From Alteromonadaceae bacterium (GTDB lineage Bacteria > Pseudomonadota > Gammaproteobacteria > Pseudomonadales > Oleiphilaceae), in contig JABXHG010000245.1 in NCBI GenBank assembly GCA_013393545.1, positions 1 to 29,852 of the forward strand: DNA of 29,852 bases, in the 5' to 3' direction. A program made the translations under genes and the position numbers. A model generated the notes under the pieces. It saw nothing but the letters and a program-made list of their open reading frames with translations. It was not told the origin of the DNA and did not search any database. Position 1 is the stretch's first letter. Each line of letters begins with the position of its first letter. Shown here piece after piece: positions 7,183 to 14,542 of this stretch.

Positions 7183-8336
7183 AGAGGTCAACGAGCGCCT
7201 CACGGCTAGTCAATTATGCTGAAAAGCGGGCAGTCCTAAAAGATGGACTAAATCTTGATGTTGAATATGCCAAAAGTCACTTTAAACGAGTTCGTGAAGT
7301 GTACGGTAATCAAGGTAAAACACAGGCGTATGCTAGCCGTATCTCATTCAGTCCAAAAGAACTTGACCCTTCCAACAAAAAAGACCAACAAAAAGCCTTA
7401 GAAATTGCCAAAGAAGTGTATCAAAAGACTTATCCTAATCAACAGGTGGCACTATATGAACATGCTGATACGGACGCCTTACATATTCATGCTGTAATTG
7501 GGGCAATCGACTTGGAAACTGGCAAGAAAATGCACGGAAATTGGCAAGAATATCGTGAAAAGCTCGTTCATAACACCGATGAAATCGTACAAAAACATGG
7601 GCTAGAAGTAACGCAGACTGACCCTGAACGCTATGAAAAACGTTCTATGGCAGAAATTAAAATGCATGATCGTGGGCAACCCACATGGAAAGACCAAATC
7701 AGGCAGGCTGTTGATAGTACGATGTCTAATCAACTTATTTCCGATTTTCAGGCGTTTAAAGACGATTTAAAACAAAAAGCAATAGATGTATGGGAACGAG
7801 GTAAAGACCTTACCTATCAGCTAACAGGGACGAATTATAAAGCTCGTGGCAATAAACTTGGCACAGCTTACGAAAAGGAGGCAATTTACAATGAGTTGGA
7901 AAGACGTACCAGAGACCCAAGATACAACCAAACAGATACCAGAAACCCAGATACAAACAGATTTAACAGCGCTCAATCAGACCCTGAAAGAAATCAGGAA
8001 CTATCAGGGCACACAAATTCAACTACAAAGCAAACAACAAATCGAACTGACCGAACAGCTGACACAAATCGAACAAGCCAGCCAAAAGGTCAATCAAGCC
8101 TTTCAAGAGACCTTGAACAATTTAGAGAACAGCAAAGAAACCAGCAGAGAACGATTAGTCGCTCTGCTCAAAGACGCTCAAAATCAGTTCAACGAACAAA
8201 CACAGACCGTCAATCGCAAAACAATCGACGAATTGCAACAGATAAACAGTCTGCAAAAGAGCAACAACAACACGTTGAAAGCCCTAAACGACAGCCTAAA
8301 CCAGACCGTTCAAGGGACTATGGACCAAGTCGCTAA
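7164..8336 (+). CDS. mobA: Relaxase / mobilization nuclease (MobA/VirD2-like)
   Basis: Site- and strand-specific endonuclease that nicks oriT, stays covalently attached through a tyrosine, and pilots the strand into the recipient. Residues 1-160 form the relaxase domain. A candidate catalytic Tyr18 lies in 'SRLVNYAEKR'. The metal-binding three-histidine motif 'YEHADTDALHIHAVIGA' gives His100, His107 and His109, typical of the MobA/VirD2 relaxase family (PF03432). From about residue 250 the protein becomes a low-complexity Gln/Arg/Ser/Asn-rich tail; this part overlaps in another frame with the gene at 7891, which explains its odd composition. ATG at 7164 has GAGGTGG in front and overlaps mobC. 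It needs a coupling protein in trans or from this molecule, but both trsK genes here are truncated. Confidence 0.88.
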   Translation: MATTHIKRSTSASRLVNYAEKRAVLKDGLNLDVEYAKSHFKRVREVYGNQGKTQAYASRISFSPKELDPSNKKDQQKALEIAKEVYQKTYPNQQVALYEHADTDALHIHAVIGAIDLETGKKMHGNWQEYREKLVHNTDEIVQKHGLEVTQTDPERYEKRSMAEIKMHDRGQPTWKDQIRQAVDSTMSNQLISDFQAFKDDLKQKAIDVWERGKDLTYQLTGTNYKARGNKLGTAYEKEAIYNELERRTRDPRYNQTDTRNPDTNRFNSAQSDPERNQELSGHTNSTTKQTTNRTDRTADTNRTSQPKGQSSLSRDLEQFREQQRNQQRTISRSAQRRSKSVQRTNTDRQSQNNRRIATDKQSAKEQQQHVESPKRQPKPDRSRDYGPSR

Positions 8337-8472
8337 GCGGTTATCGACTGAAATTAATCAAACTCATAAAAAAATGAGTTGGTTTGAAATTAAAAATTAT
8401 TTGTATGCTGTAATTCCAACTGGTTTGCTTTCAGGGCTTATATTTTGGCTTCTAACGCACTTCTTTGCTTAA
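7891..8472 (+). CDS. Coiled-coil, tail-anchored mobilization accessory protein nested in mobA
   Basis: The 193-residue product has a long Gln/Asn/Glu-rich central part with coiled-coil character (about residues 20-155). A single C-terminal membrane helix follows ('LYAVIPTGLLSGLIFWLL'), leaving a very short tail. ATG at 7891 is chosen because AAAGGAGG (7874-7881) precedes it at ideal spacing; the longer upstream frame has no such signal. About 446 bases overlap the 3' part of mobA in the +1 frame, recalling the overlapping mbe/mob genes of ColE1-like plasmids, where the nested products help relaxase function or entry exclusion. The start signal and terminator strongly support a real gene; the function is inferred from context only. 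Confidence 0.78.
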   Translation: MSWKDVPETQDTTKQIPETQIQTDLTALNQTLKEIRNYQGTQIQLQSKQQIELTEQLTQIEQASQKVNQAFQETLNNLENSKETSRERLVALLKDAQNQFNEQTQTVNRKTIDELQQINSLQKSNNNTLKALNDSLNQTVQGTMDQVAKRLSTEINQTHKKMSWFEIKNYLYAVIPTGLLSGLIFWLLTHFFA

Positions 8473-8487
8473 ACCATATAAATAGAC

Positions 8488-8537
8488 CCAAGCTCTCTTA
8501 ATTCGTCTTAGAGACGATCTTAGGGGGCTTTTTTGTT
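8488..8537 (+). terminator. Terminator of the mob operon
   Basis: AAGCTCTCTTA pairs with TTAGGGGGCTT (with G-U pairs), enclosing a smaller TCGTC/GACGA stem. A run of six T follows (8531-8536). It stands 15 bases after the end of the nested mob gene. Confidence 0.75.
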
Positions 8538-8594
8538 TGATTATTTTTAAATTAAGAAAGACAAATAAACTGTAAGTCAATGGTAAATCGAATT

Positions 8595-8628
8595 AGCAGA
8601 ACTAACTGCTTTAGCAGTTAGTTCTGCT
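8595..8628. repeat. Perfect 16-bp inverted repeat upstream of second origin
   Basis: AGCAGAACTAACTGCT (8595-8610) and AGCAGTTAGTTCTGCT (8613-8628) form a near-loopless palindrome. Only three T follow, so it is either a second terminator insulating the origin or a replication-related structure. No gene is visible between 8538 and 8937; the rest of that span is A+T-rich origin DNA. Confidence 0.75.
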
Positions 8629-8754
8629 TTGAGACTTTAAAGAATTGAAGAATATGGAAAAGGCGAAGCTTATTTAATTTATCTTTAATATTTTGTCTTT
8701 TAAACCCTTTTGCGTGCTTGAAAAGTTAGTATTAGCAAGGGTTTTAATGATTAA

Positions 8755-8820
8755 ATGACTACTAAAAGGGATGTATATGACTACTAAAAGGGATGTATAT
8801 GACTAGGTAAAGAGATGTTG
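8755..8820. repeat. Iterons of the second theta replicon
   Basis: Two perfect, adjacent 22-bp repeats begin with ATGACTACTAAAAGGGATGT (8755-8776 and 8777-8798). A third, degenerate copy (8799-8820) keeps ATGACTA, AAAG and GATGT. Length and arrangement match iterons bound by Rep_3 initiators. They differ in sequence from the iterons at 44-100, so the two replicons should be compatible. Confidence 0.85.
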
Positions 8821-8821
8821 A

Positions 8822-8864
8822 TAGCTACTTTTTATATTTACAAGTAGCTATGTTTTGATATAAT
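8822..8864 (+). promoter_or_regulatory. Promoter with overlapping operator of second repB
   Basis: TTTACA (8837-8842) and TATAAT (8859-8864) are 16 bases apart. A perfect 9-bp inverted repeat, TAGCTACTT (8822-8830) and AAGTAGCTA (8842-8850), straddles the -35 box. Rep_3 initiators commonly repress their own gene by binding an inverted repeat over the promoter, so this is a good candidate autoregulatory operator. The protein-DNA link is inferred. Confidence 0.7.
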
Positions 8865-8866
8865 AA

Positions 8867-8908
8867 AAACATGAAGAAAGACTTTTCGAACGGACTTTCT
8901 TCATGTTT
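8867..8908 (+). promoter_or_regulatory. 14-bp stem-loop in the repB leader
   Basis: AAACATGAAGAAAG (8867-8880) is exactly complementary to CTTTCTTCATGTTT (8895-8908) with a 14-base loop. It lies just after the -10 box and ends 16 bases before the Shine-Dalgarno (AAAGGAG) of repB, so it will form at the extreme 5' end of the mRNA. It may modulate initiator synthesis or mRNA stability. Confidence 0.6.
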
Positions 8909-8937
8909 CTATAGACACGCAAAGGAGCGTATATACT

Positions 8938-10110
8938 ATGAACAGTATAAATAAAAATGACGTAACAAGCAAAAATCAGATGATGCGCATGAACGAATTG
9001 CAAAAAAGAAAAGTGGTTGAGCACAATGATCTAATCAGTAGCGTTGCTAAAATGGATAAGACACCTCTTAAAATTTTTGAATTAGCAGTATCTGCTATCG
9101 ATATTTCTAATCCGCCTAAAGATAATATTGTTTATTTATCTAAGCAGGAATTGTTTTCTTTTTTTGATGTTAGAAGTGAAAATAAGCATACACGGTTTAA
9201 ACAAGCTGTTGAGAAAATGCAAAAACAAGCTTATTTTCAAGTTAGAGAAGTTAAAAATCAAGGTTATGAAATGAAAAGTATTGTGCCGATTCCGTATGTA
9301 GAATGGAATAGTTATAATGATGTCGTAACAATTGAATTTAATCACCGCATTATGCCTTATTTAATTGAACTAAATACAAATTTTACACAGTATGCTCTAT
9401 CAGATATTGTTGAACTAAGTAGTAAGTACAGTATCATTCTCTATAAGTGGCTTTGTATGTCTTATAATCAATATGATTATTACAGTACGAAGGGGAATCG
9501 TAGAGAAGAACAGTTAGAAAAGTATCGAAATCCGTCTATCAGTATGAAAGAACTAAGACGATTAACTGACACTGTAAATGAATATCAACGTTTTACAAAT
9601 TTTAGCAAAAAAATTTTAGATATTCCCTTAGAAGAGATTAATAACTATACACATTTTAATGTGACTTATGACAAGATTAAAAAAGGTAGAGCAATTGATT
9701 CAATTGTTTTTCATATCACTGAAAAGCGTATGGCAGATGATAATAGCTATAAGCAGGCAGATGAAACTTACTTAGAAGATAAAGCAAGAAAAGAGGCTGA
9801 TCAAGAACAGTCTTATTTACAAGCAATGGAAAGTCGTTATACGAAAATATTAATGGATCATTTTATGTTGTCTCCGTATGATTTAATCGATAAGGCAATC
9901 ATGGCAGGGTTACAGAAGCATGTCTACCCACTGTATGATGAATTAAAGAATTTACGGGGATTGAATGGTGTAGAAACACATATCTCTTATGTTTCGGGAA
10001 AAAAAGAGGGTTATTCAAAAAGAAATATTGCTAAATATCTTAAAAAAGCTATCGAGCAGTATCTGATTACTGTAAAAATTCAGGATAAGATGGATAACAG
10101 TTCAATGTGA
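8938..10110 (+). CDS. repB: Replication initiator RepB (Rep_3 family), second replicon
   Basis: Full-length 390-residue initiator of the type widespread on lactobacillar theta plasmids. The N-terminal winged helix begins with 'VVEHNDLISSVAKMDKTPLKIFEL' features (about residues 22-48). A central region has 'YALSDIVELSSKYSIILYKW', the hinge and dimer part leading to the second winged helix. A long charged C-terminal extension includes a coiled segment rich in Lys/Glu/Asp. ATG at 8938 has AAAGGAG (8921-8927) upstream. It should bind the iterons at 8755-8820 and the operator at 8822-8850. It differs clearly in length and sequence from the initiator at 180-950. Confidence 0.93.
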   Translation: MNSINKNDVTSKNQMMRMNELQKRKVVEHNDLISSVAKMDKTPLKIFELAVSAIDISNPPKDNIVYLSKQELFSFFDVRSENKHTRFKQAVEKMQKQAYFQVREVKNQGYEMKSIVPIPYVEWNSYNDVVTIEFNHRIMPYLIELNTNFTQYALSDIVELSSKYSIILYKWLCMSYNQYDYYSTKGNRREEQLEKYRNPSISMKELRRLTDTVNEYQRFTNFSKKILDIPLEEINNYTHFNVTYDKIKKGRAIDSIVFHITEKRMADDNSYKQADETYLEDKARKEADQEQSYLQAMESRYTKILMDHFMLSPYDLIDKAIMAGLQKHVYPLYDELKNLRGLNGVETHISYVSGKKEGYSKRNIAKYLKKAIEQYLITVKIQDKMDNSSM

Positions 10111-10159
10111 TTTATACGTTAATTTATGAATTCTCGAGCGTTTTAGACGTAAAGCGGCA

Positions 10160-10423
10160 TGGACGCTCTTATTAAATTTAAAAGATAATGGGCAATCAAT
10201 TGCTATCATTCAAGGAACTCCAGAAGACTTTAAAAACTGGCTTGGTGCACCTAAAAGTTATACATACGCTTATTTAAAACGAGATATTTTAAAACCAGCT
10301 ATTAAAAAAATTAATTTGAAAATAAGCGATAGGGATTTAGAGTTGTTTCAGGCTAAAAGAGGTCGTTCAGTTACACAAGTAGAAATACAGAATAGTTTCA
10401 TTCGCAATGATCGTTATAAATGA
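10160..10423 (+). pseudogene. 3' remnant of a third repB
   Basis: An open frame without a start encodes about 85 residues that match, almost position for position, the C-terminal third of the initiator at 180-950. Examples are 'SIAIIQGTPEDFKNWLGAPK' against 'SIAIVQGTPDEWKEWLGAPE', and 'DLELFQAKRGR' against 'DLELFQARRGR', with endings 'SFIRNDRYK' and 'NFIRNPRF'. It has no start codon or ribosome site and joins unrelated sequence at about 10160. It sits directly between the second repB and repC. The likely story is a recombination that replaced most of an older repB while leaving its 3' end and its downstream partner gene. Confidence 0.85.
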
Positions 10424-10440
10424 GTTAATATATTATTTTT

Positions 10441-10477
10441 GTACAATATTGTGCACAATGATGTGATAGTATTGTAC
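10441..10477 (+). promoter_or_regulatory. Palindromic operator-like region upstream of repC
   Basis: GTACAATA (10441-10448) and TATTGTAC (10470-10477) form an 8-bp inverted repeat, and a perfect 10-bp palindrome TTGTGCACAA (10449-10458) lies inside it. Similar words (ACAATATTGCGC and its complement) recur inside the gene. The following protein begins with a helix-turn-helix and may bind these sites; this is inference. Confidence 0.6.
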
Positions 10478-10497
10478 GCAATGGGGAGGCGGTTGAC

Positions 10498-11046
10498 ATG
10501 AAACTCTATTCTATGAGGGATATTGCGGAAGAGGTTGGAAAAGATAAGTCAAATGTTTATCGTTATATAAAGAAACACAATATTGCGCACACCGATGTAA
10601 AAGAACGCGCAATATTGTTTAACGCAACGCAGAAAAACACTATTGTTAAAGGAATGACAGGCGAATCAAATTCTAACGTTGCGCAACGAGCACAACATAC
10701 TCAGCACAATGAAGACAAGAACCAAAAAGATAACGATACTAGCCAAGTTATTGCTGCCATGCAAGCCAATATTGAAAATTTAAAAGAGCAAAATGCGTTA
10801 TTAGCTAAGCAGTTGGAAAGTAAAGATAAACAGCTTAATGAAGCGCAAAAACTAGTTGATCAGCAACAACAGTTAAACTTATCAACACAGCGCCTTTTAA
10901 ATCAGCAAAACGAACCACCAGAAGTTAAGCAACAAACGCAAAGCCCCCAAGAAAGTAATGAACAAACACAACAGCCAGAAGAAAATAAAGATTATCAAAA
11001 AAAAGCGACAAAGAAGAGCTTTTTTAAGCGCCTTTTTGATAGTTAA
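10498..11046 (+). CDS. repC: RepC-like DUF536 plasmid replication/maintenance protein
   Basis: 182-residue protein of the kind often found downstream of repB on lactic acid bacterial plasmids. Residues 1-35 form a MerR/terminal HTH-like DNA-binding segment ('MRDIAEEVGKDKSNVYRYIK'). A Gln/Asn-rich linker follows, then a coiled coil (about 88-130, 'IENLKEQNALLAKQLESKDK'). The basic C-terminal tail 'KKSFFKRLFDS' is characteristic of the DUF536 family. GGGGAGG precedes ATG 10498. Its exact role is unproven; copy-number control, incompatibility or partition have been proposed for relatives. The palindromes before the gene and two copies of an ACAATATTGCGC word inside its own coding region suggest autoregulation. 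It matches the type of repB whose remnant lies just upstream rather than the intact repB at 8938. Confidence 0.82.
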   Translation: MKLYSMRDIAEEVGKDKSNVYRYIKKHNIAHTDVKERAILFNATQKNTIVKGMTGESNSNVAQRAQHTQHNEDKNQKDNDTSQVIAAMQANIENLKEQNALLAKQLESKDKQLNEAQKLVDQQQQLNLSTQRLLNQQNEPPEVKQQTQSPQESNEQTQQPEENKDYQKKATKKSFFKRLFDS

Positions 11047-11061
11047 AAGGAGTCAATTTTA

Positions 11062-11451
11062 ATGACAAGCTCACAGCAATATGTTGATATATACAGTTTT
11101 ACTTCCGAAGAAAATCGTCGTTTTGCACGATCAAATTTTACCAAATTAGTGCACACTAATGCCCGTTTTGAAGGGATTAATACGACTTTACCCCAAACGC
11201 AAACAATCATGGACGGTATGAGTGTTGCCGGTGTACCTGTAGAAGACGTTTTAACAATTGTTAATTTAAAGCGTGGTTGGCAATATGTGACCACCGAAAC
11301 CGCAGAAATGACCTTAGATATTGAAAAATCAATCAATAAAATTGTGGCTGCCGAAGATGCCTTAGTCCCTGGTGAATTACGACAGGGTCAAGGTGGGGTC
11401 AATTTAGGTGACGAAGAATTTTTTGCGAAGGAGGGGCCGACCGATGCTTAA
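11062..11451 (+). pseudogene. fic: 5' fragment of a Fic-family protein gene
   Basis: About 120 codons encode the N-terminal part of a Fic (AMP-transferase-fold) protein. 'NFTKLVHTNARFEGINTTLP' fits the Fic N-terminal segment that precedes the regulatory and catalytic domains, and 'VNLGDEEFF' is the likely last native stretch. The catalytic HPFxxGNGR motif is missing. The frame runs over a junction near 11425 into GC-rich DNA and stops at TAA 11449-11451, overlapping the citG start. ATG 11062 has AAAGGAG in front, 15 bases after repC, so it was part of the repB-repC-fic backbone. This gene marks the left edge of the inserted chromosomal-type segment. Confidence 0.72.
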
Positions 11452-12300
11452 GGGCGATCAACAGTTACCCGCGCTAGCATTACGGGCGCTGTTATACGAG
11501 GTTTCCGTGACACCGAAACCGGGACTGGTCGATCCGACCGATCCCGGGCCCCATCCGGACATGACCGTCTTCACCTTTATTGATAGTGCGGTGAGTTTGC
11601 AGCCCTACTTCGAGCAATGCCGTCAAGCCGGCCATGATTTTGAGGGTGCCGATCTGCGGCAATTATTTCAACAAATTCGGCCAGCGGGTGTGCAAGCGGA
11701 GGCGACGATGTTTGCGGCGACGCGGGGGGTCAACACCCACAAAGGGGCGATCTTTTCGCTTGGGATCCTGGTTGCTGCCAGCGCGGTCGTTTTGCGACAG
11801 GCTCAACCGACGATCGCGGCGGTTTTTCAAACGGTGAAGGCAATGGTCCGGGGACTGGTCCATCACGATTTAGGAGCCCTTAATCGGCAGACGGCCCAGA
11901 CTGCTGGTGAACGGCAGTACTTAAAGTACGGGCAGGGCGGGATTCGTGCCGAAGCCGAAGCCGGCTATCCCACGGTCGTTAACGTGGGGTTACCCTTTTT
12001 ACGGGAGCGGCGGGGGACCATCAATCAGCGTTTGTTGGATACGCTACTGATGATTGCGAGTCATACGAGTGACTCAAACCTAGTCAAGCGGGCCAAACCG
12101 TTGAGATTTTACCGTGGATGCAAGCACAGGCACAGCGGTACTTTGACTTAGGTGGGAGTACGACTAGTGAAGGCTGGGCCTTCTTAACGGACTTGAACCA
12201 GACTTTTGTTGCACGCAACCTTAGCTTGGGCGGGTCGGCCGACCTCTTGATTCTGACAATTTACGAGGCCCTCTTAGAAGGGACGTTAACGGCGGAATAA
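11444..12300 (+). pseudogene. citG: CitG (triphosphoribosyl-dephospho-CoA synthase), frameshifted
   Basis: CitG makes the precursor of the prosthetic group of citrate lyase from ATP and dephospho-CoA. Hallmarks are 'TPKPGLVDPTDPGPH' (residues 23-37), 'RGVNTHKGAIFSLG' (94-107) and 'GQGGIRAEAEAGYP' (163-176). At 12095-12097 one base is missing: the main frame runs off into 'KPLRFYRGCKH', while the expected end ('VEILPWMQAQAQRYFDLGG' to 'GGSADLLILTIYEALLEG') continues one frame over to the TAA at 12298-12300. AAGGAGGG (11429-11436) precedes the ATG. None of the partner genes citC, D, E, F or X is present, so the gene is orphaned as well as broken. A contracted A-run at the lesion means a sequencing error is possible. 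Confidence 0.85.
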
Positions 12301-12314
12301 GCGTTAATAATCAG

Positions 12315-12359
12315 TAAAAAAACAGGTTTGTCGAATTTTTTCGACAAACCTGTTTTTTT
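12315..12359. terminator. Bidirectional terminator between citG and the RpiR gene
   Basis: AAAACAGGTTTGTCGAA and TTCGACAAACCTGTTTT form a ~17-bp perfect stem with a 4-base loop, A-rich on the left and T-rich on the right. It can end both convergent genes (citG rightward, the RpiR regulator leftward). Confidence 0.92.
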
Positions 12360-12364
12360 GAGTT

Positions 12365-13189
12365 TTATGCGTGTCGGCCCAGTTTGTTATCGGTGATCAG
12401 GTCGATCGTCCGGTTCATCTGGTCACGGTAGTCGGCATTTTCGAGCAACATGGCCGCGATAATGTCTAGCGCGTAGGTGATGGCGAACTGGGAGTTCACG
12501 AAACGCGAGTTATTAACGAATTTACTATTCTTCACTTGGATGGTTAAATCGCTCAAAGCCGCGAGGTGACTGTTTTCATCAGAAGTGATCGAAATCACTT
12601 TTGCGGATTTCTTTTTGGCGAGGGCCACCGAATTATTCACTTCGTCGGTTTCCCCCGTTAGTTAAATGGCGAGGATCACGTCATCGGGCTGCATAATGCC
12701 CCCGCTGATGTACATGACGTGCGTATCGGTCATCGAAAACGCGGCGATACCCATCCGCAGTAAGCGTTGGGTCATTTCTTGAGCGGTGTAACCGGAACTG
12801 CCCAGTCCGAACAAGTAGACCCGCCGAGCATGGGAGATCAAGTTGACGGCGGTCTGCAGTTCATCAGTATAGAGTCGTTCCTAGGTTCCGCTGAGGATCT
12901 TTTGGTAGTAGTTGTAGACTTGATCGGCAACCGTGTCCGTTTGACTGACGACGGGGGCCTTGGGAGCGGGACTTTCCGCTAACTGGAGTTTAAAGTTGTA
13001 AAAGTTTGTGCAGCCCATTTTTTTGACGAAACGGGTGATCGTGGCGTTGCTCACGTCCACGGTCTTTGCCAAGCTCGAAATGGTCATTTTCTGCACTTCT
13101 TTTGGTGACTGAATGACCTTTAACGCGACTTTACGTTCCTGCCGCGAAAGGGTGGGGTACTGCTCTTCAACTGTGCTGACAATGCTCAT
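12365..13189 (-). pseudogene. MurR/RpiR-family regulator with two nonsense codons
   Basis: The 275-codon frame has a complete RpiR layout. The N-terminal HTH (about residues 13-60; 'LSRQERKVALKVI', 'ISSLAKTVDVSNATITRF') is followed by a C-terminal sugar-phosphate-binding SIS domain ('VYLFGLGSSGYTAQEM', 'VISITSDENSHLAALSD'). It is interrupted by TAG at codon 103 (12881-12883) and TAA at codon 176 (12662-12664; 'ILAI*LTGETDE', where relatives have Ser). No frameshift is needed to read the whole protein, so two separate point changes explain the breaks. RpiR proteins sense phosphosugars and control sugar or nucleoside genes. It sits 87 bases downstream of, and co-oriented with, the broken nucleoside hydrolase, which it may once have controlled. 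Confidence 0.87.
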
Positions 13190-13276
13190 AACGGCTTCAT
13201 TCCAATCTATTTCCCAATATTAACGCTACAATACCATAGATTCCGTCGAATTCAAATAACCAGGTCGGTTAGAGCG

Positions 13277-14214
13277 TTACTTCGTGCTAAAAGATTTAAT
13301 ACTATCAATGACGAGGTCGGCAAACCACTGGCGATCGATGTGGAAGAGGACGTTGGCGTTGGGTTTACGGTTGGTAATGTGATAATAGTCGATCACCGTT
13401 TCACCAGCGGTCAGTTCGCCCTTAGTTTCGACCGCGACGTTGCAACGTTGACTCTCAAATTTTGTGGGATCGATCAACCAGGCGACCGTACACGGGTCGT
13501 AGAGTGGTAACCCCTTAAAGTTCCAGTGCTGATGGTCAAAGGACATCCCGTAGAAGTCGAGCAGTCCGCCCATCACATCGGCGACCGGGTTCTTGATCTT
13601 ATGGATCTTTTTGATTTCTTCGGGTAATAATTGGGCTTCAAAGTCGACGTTTAATGGTGCTAACACGATGGGAATTCCCGATTCCATGACGATTTTAGCC
13701 GCTTCGGGATCCACTTGAATATTGAATTCGGTCGTGGGGCCCCAGTTCCTAGACCCATGCCGCCCCCGAGGATTACGATCTGCTTGATACTCGACCGGAG
13801 CTCAAGGTGGACCGAAAGGAAGAGGGCGACGTTGGTGCAGGGGCCGGTGACCACGAGGGTTACTTTTTTCTGATGAGTGGATAAGATTTTAGCCATCAGT
13901 TCAGTAGCGGGAATGCCCTGTGAGAAGAAGTCGGGATTCGGCAGGGTCGCGCCGTCAAGCCCGGTGATTCCGTGCATGCTGATCCCGGAAATCAGATCCC
14001 GGGTCAGCGGCTTAGCGTTACCGGAAGCGACGGGGATGTCTTCACGTTTCATCAGGGTTAAAAGGGACATGGCATTGCGTAGTGTTTGGCTATGTTTTTG
14101 ATTACCGGCCGAAGTTGTAACCGCTAACAAATTAATGTTTTTTGAAGCGACTGCAATCATTAAGGCAATCGCGTCGTCGTGACCGGGGTCACAATCTAAA
14201 ATAATATCTTCCAA
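13277..14214 (-). pseudogene. Ribonucleoside hydrolase (IunH/Rih family), frameshifted
   Basis: Enzyme that would split ribonucleosides into base and ribose. The family signature 'ILDCDPGHDDAIALMIA' supplies the Ca-binding aspartates, and 'VTGPCTNVALFL' and 'IVILGGGMG' follow. One base is missing near 13746-13750: the first frame drifts into 'TGAPRPNSIFKW', while the true continuation ('GPTTEFNIQVDPEAAKIV' to the C-terminus 'VIDSIKSFSTK') is readable in another frame to 13277. The conserved 'YDPCTVAWLIDP' segment is in that second part. TTG 14214 is taken as start because GGAG lies 9 bases before it. Length would be normal (~310 residues) without the lesion. The lesion lies in a short G-run, so sequencing error should be considered. 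Confidence 0.85.
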
Positions 14215-14229
14215 TGTTCTCAGCTCCAA

Positions 14230-14542
14230 TTAATATCGTTAAAAAGTTGGTTAAGTTGGCCTTTCGACGGCCTTCGTGAAAGGCTGAATATAATCGTTTG
14301 CTTTTCTTACTATTAATAATTATAGTACAAGTTAGTTATTAATATAAGGGCCTGACCATGCACCCGAGACAAGGTCAGCCGGTTTAATTTTGATAATAAA
14401 AACACCAGCCACGTTACGACCGAAGTGTAACTTAAGTAACGTGGTCGGTGCTTTTTTATCAATTCATAATTATTATTGAATGATTATTTTTTATACCGTT
14501 GTTACCACTAATAATTTTAACAGAAAGCGGTGCGGGGTGCGA
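14230..14542. other. Intergenic region between the nucleoside hydrolase and the cyclitol operon
   Basis: No gene is visible. The part near 14230-14345 is the leader of the nucleoside hydrolase gene, with AT-rich sequence in which no convincing promoter pair stood out. The middle holds the terminator listed separately and a small CTGACC/GGTCAG inverted repeat (about 14352-14386). The end (14457-14542) is AT-rich and featureless. Confidence 0.4.
14402..14456. terminator. Strong terminator ending the minus-strand cyclitol operon
   Basis: ACACCAGCCACGTTAC pairs with GTAACGTGGTCGGTG (one mismatch, one G-U), with a 19-base loop; A-rich on one side and TTTTTT on the other. On the minus strand it follows the MDR oxidoreductase gene by about 85 bases, so it probably ends that operon. 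Confidence 0.8.

Noticed and set aside
7846..7890. Extended start of the nested mob gene
   Set aside because: A perfect AAAGGAGG lies inside this stretch, directly before the ATG at 7891.
8755..8820. CRISPR array
   Set aside because: The repeats are directly adjacent without spacers and lie before a Rep_3 gene, so they are iterons.
11408..11443. Upstream extension of citG, or a citX 3' end before it
   Set aside because: The ribosome site at 11429-11436 fixes the citG start at 11444, and the overlapping frame is better explained as the end of the fic fragment crossing a junction.
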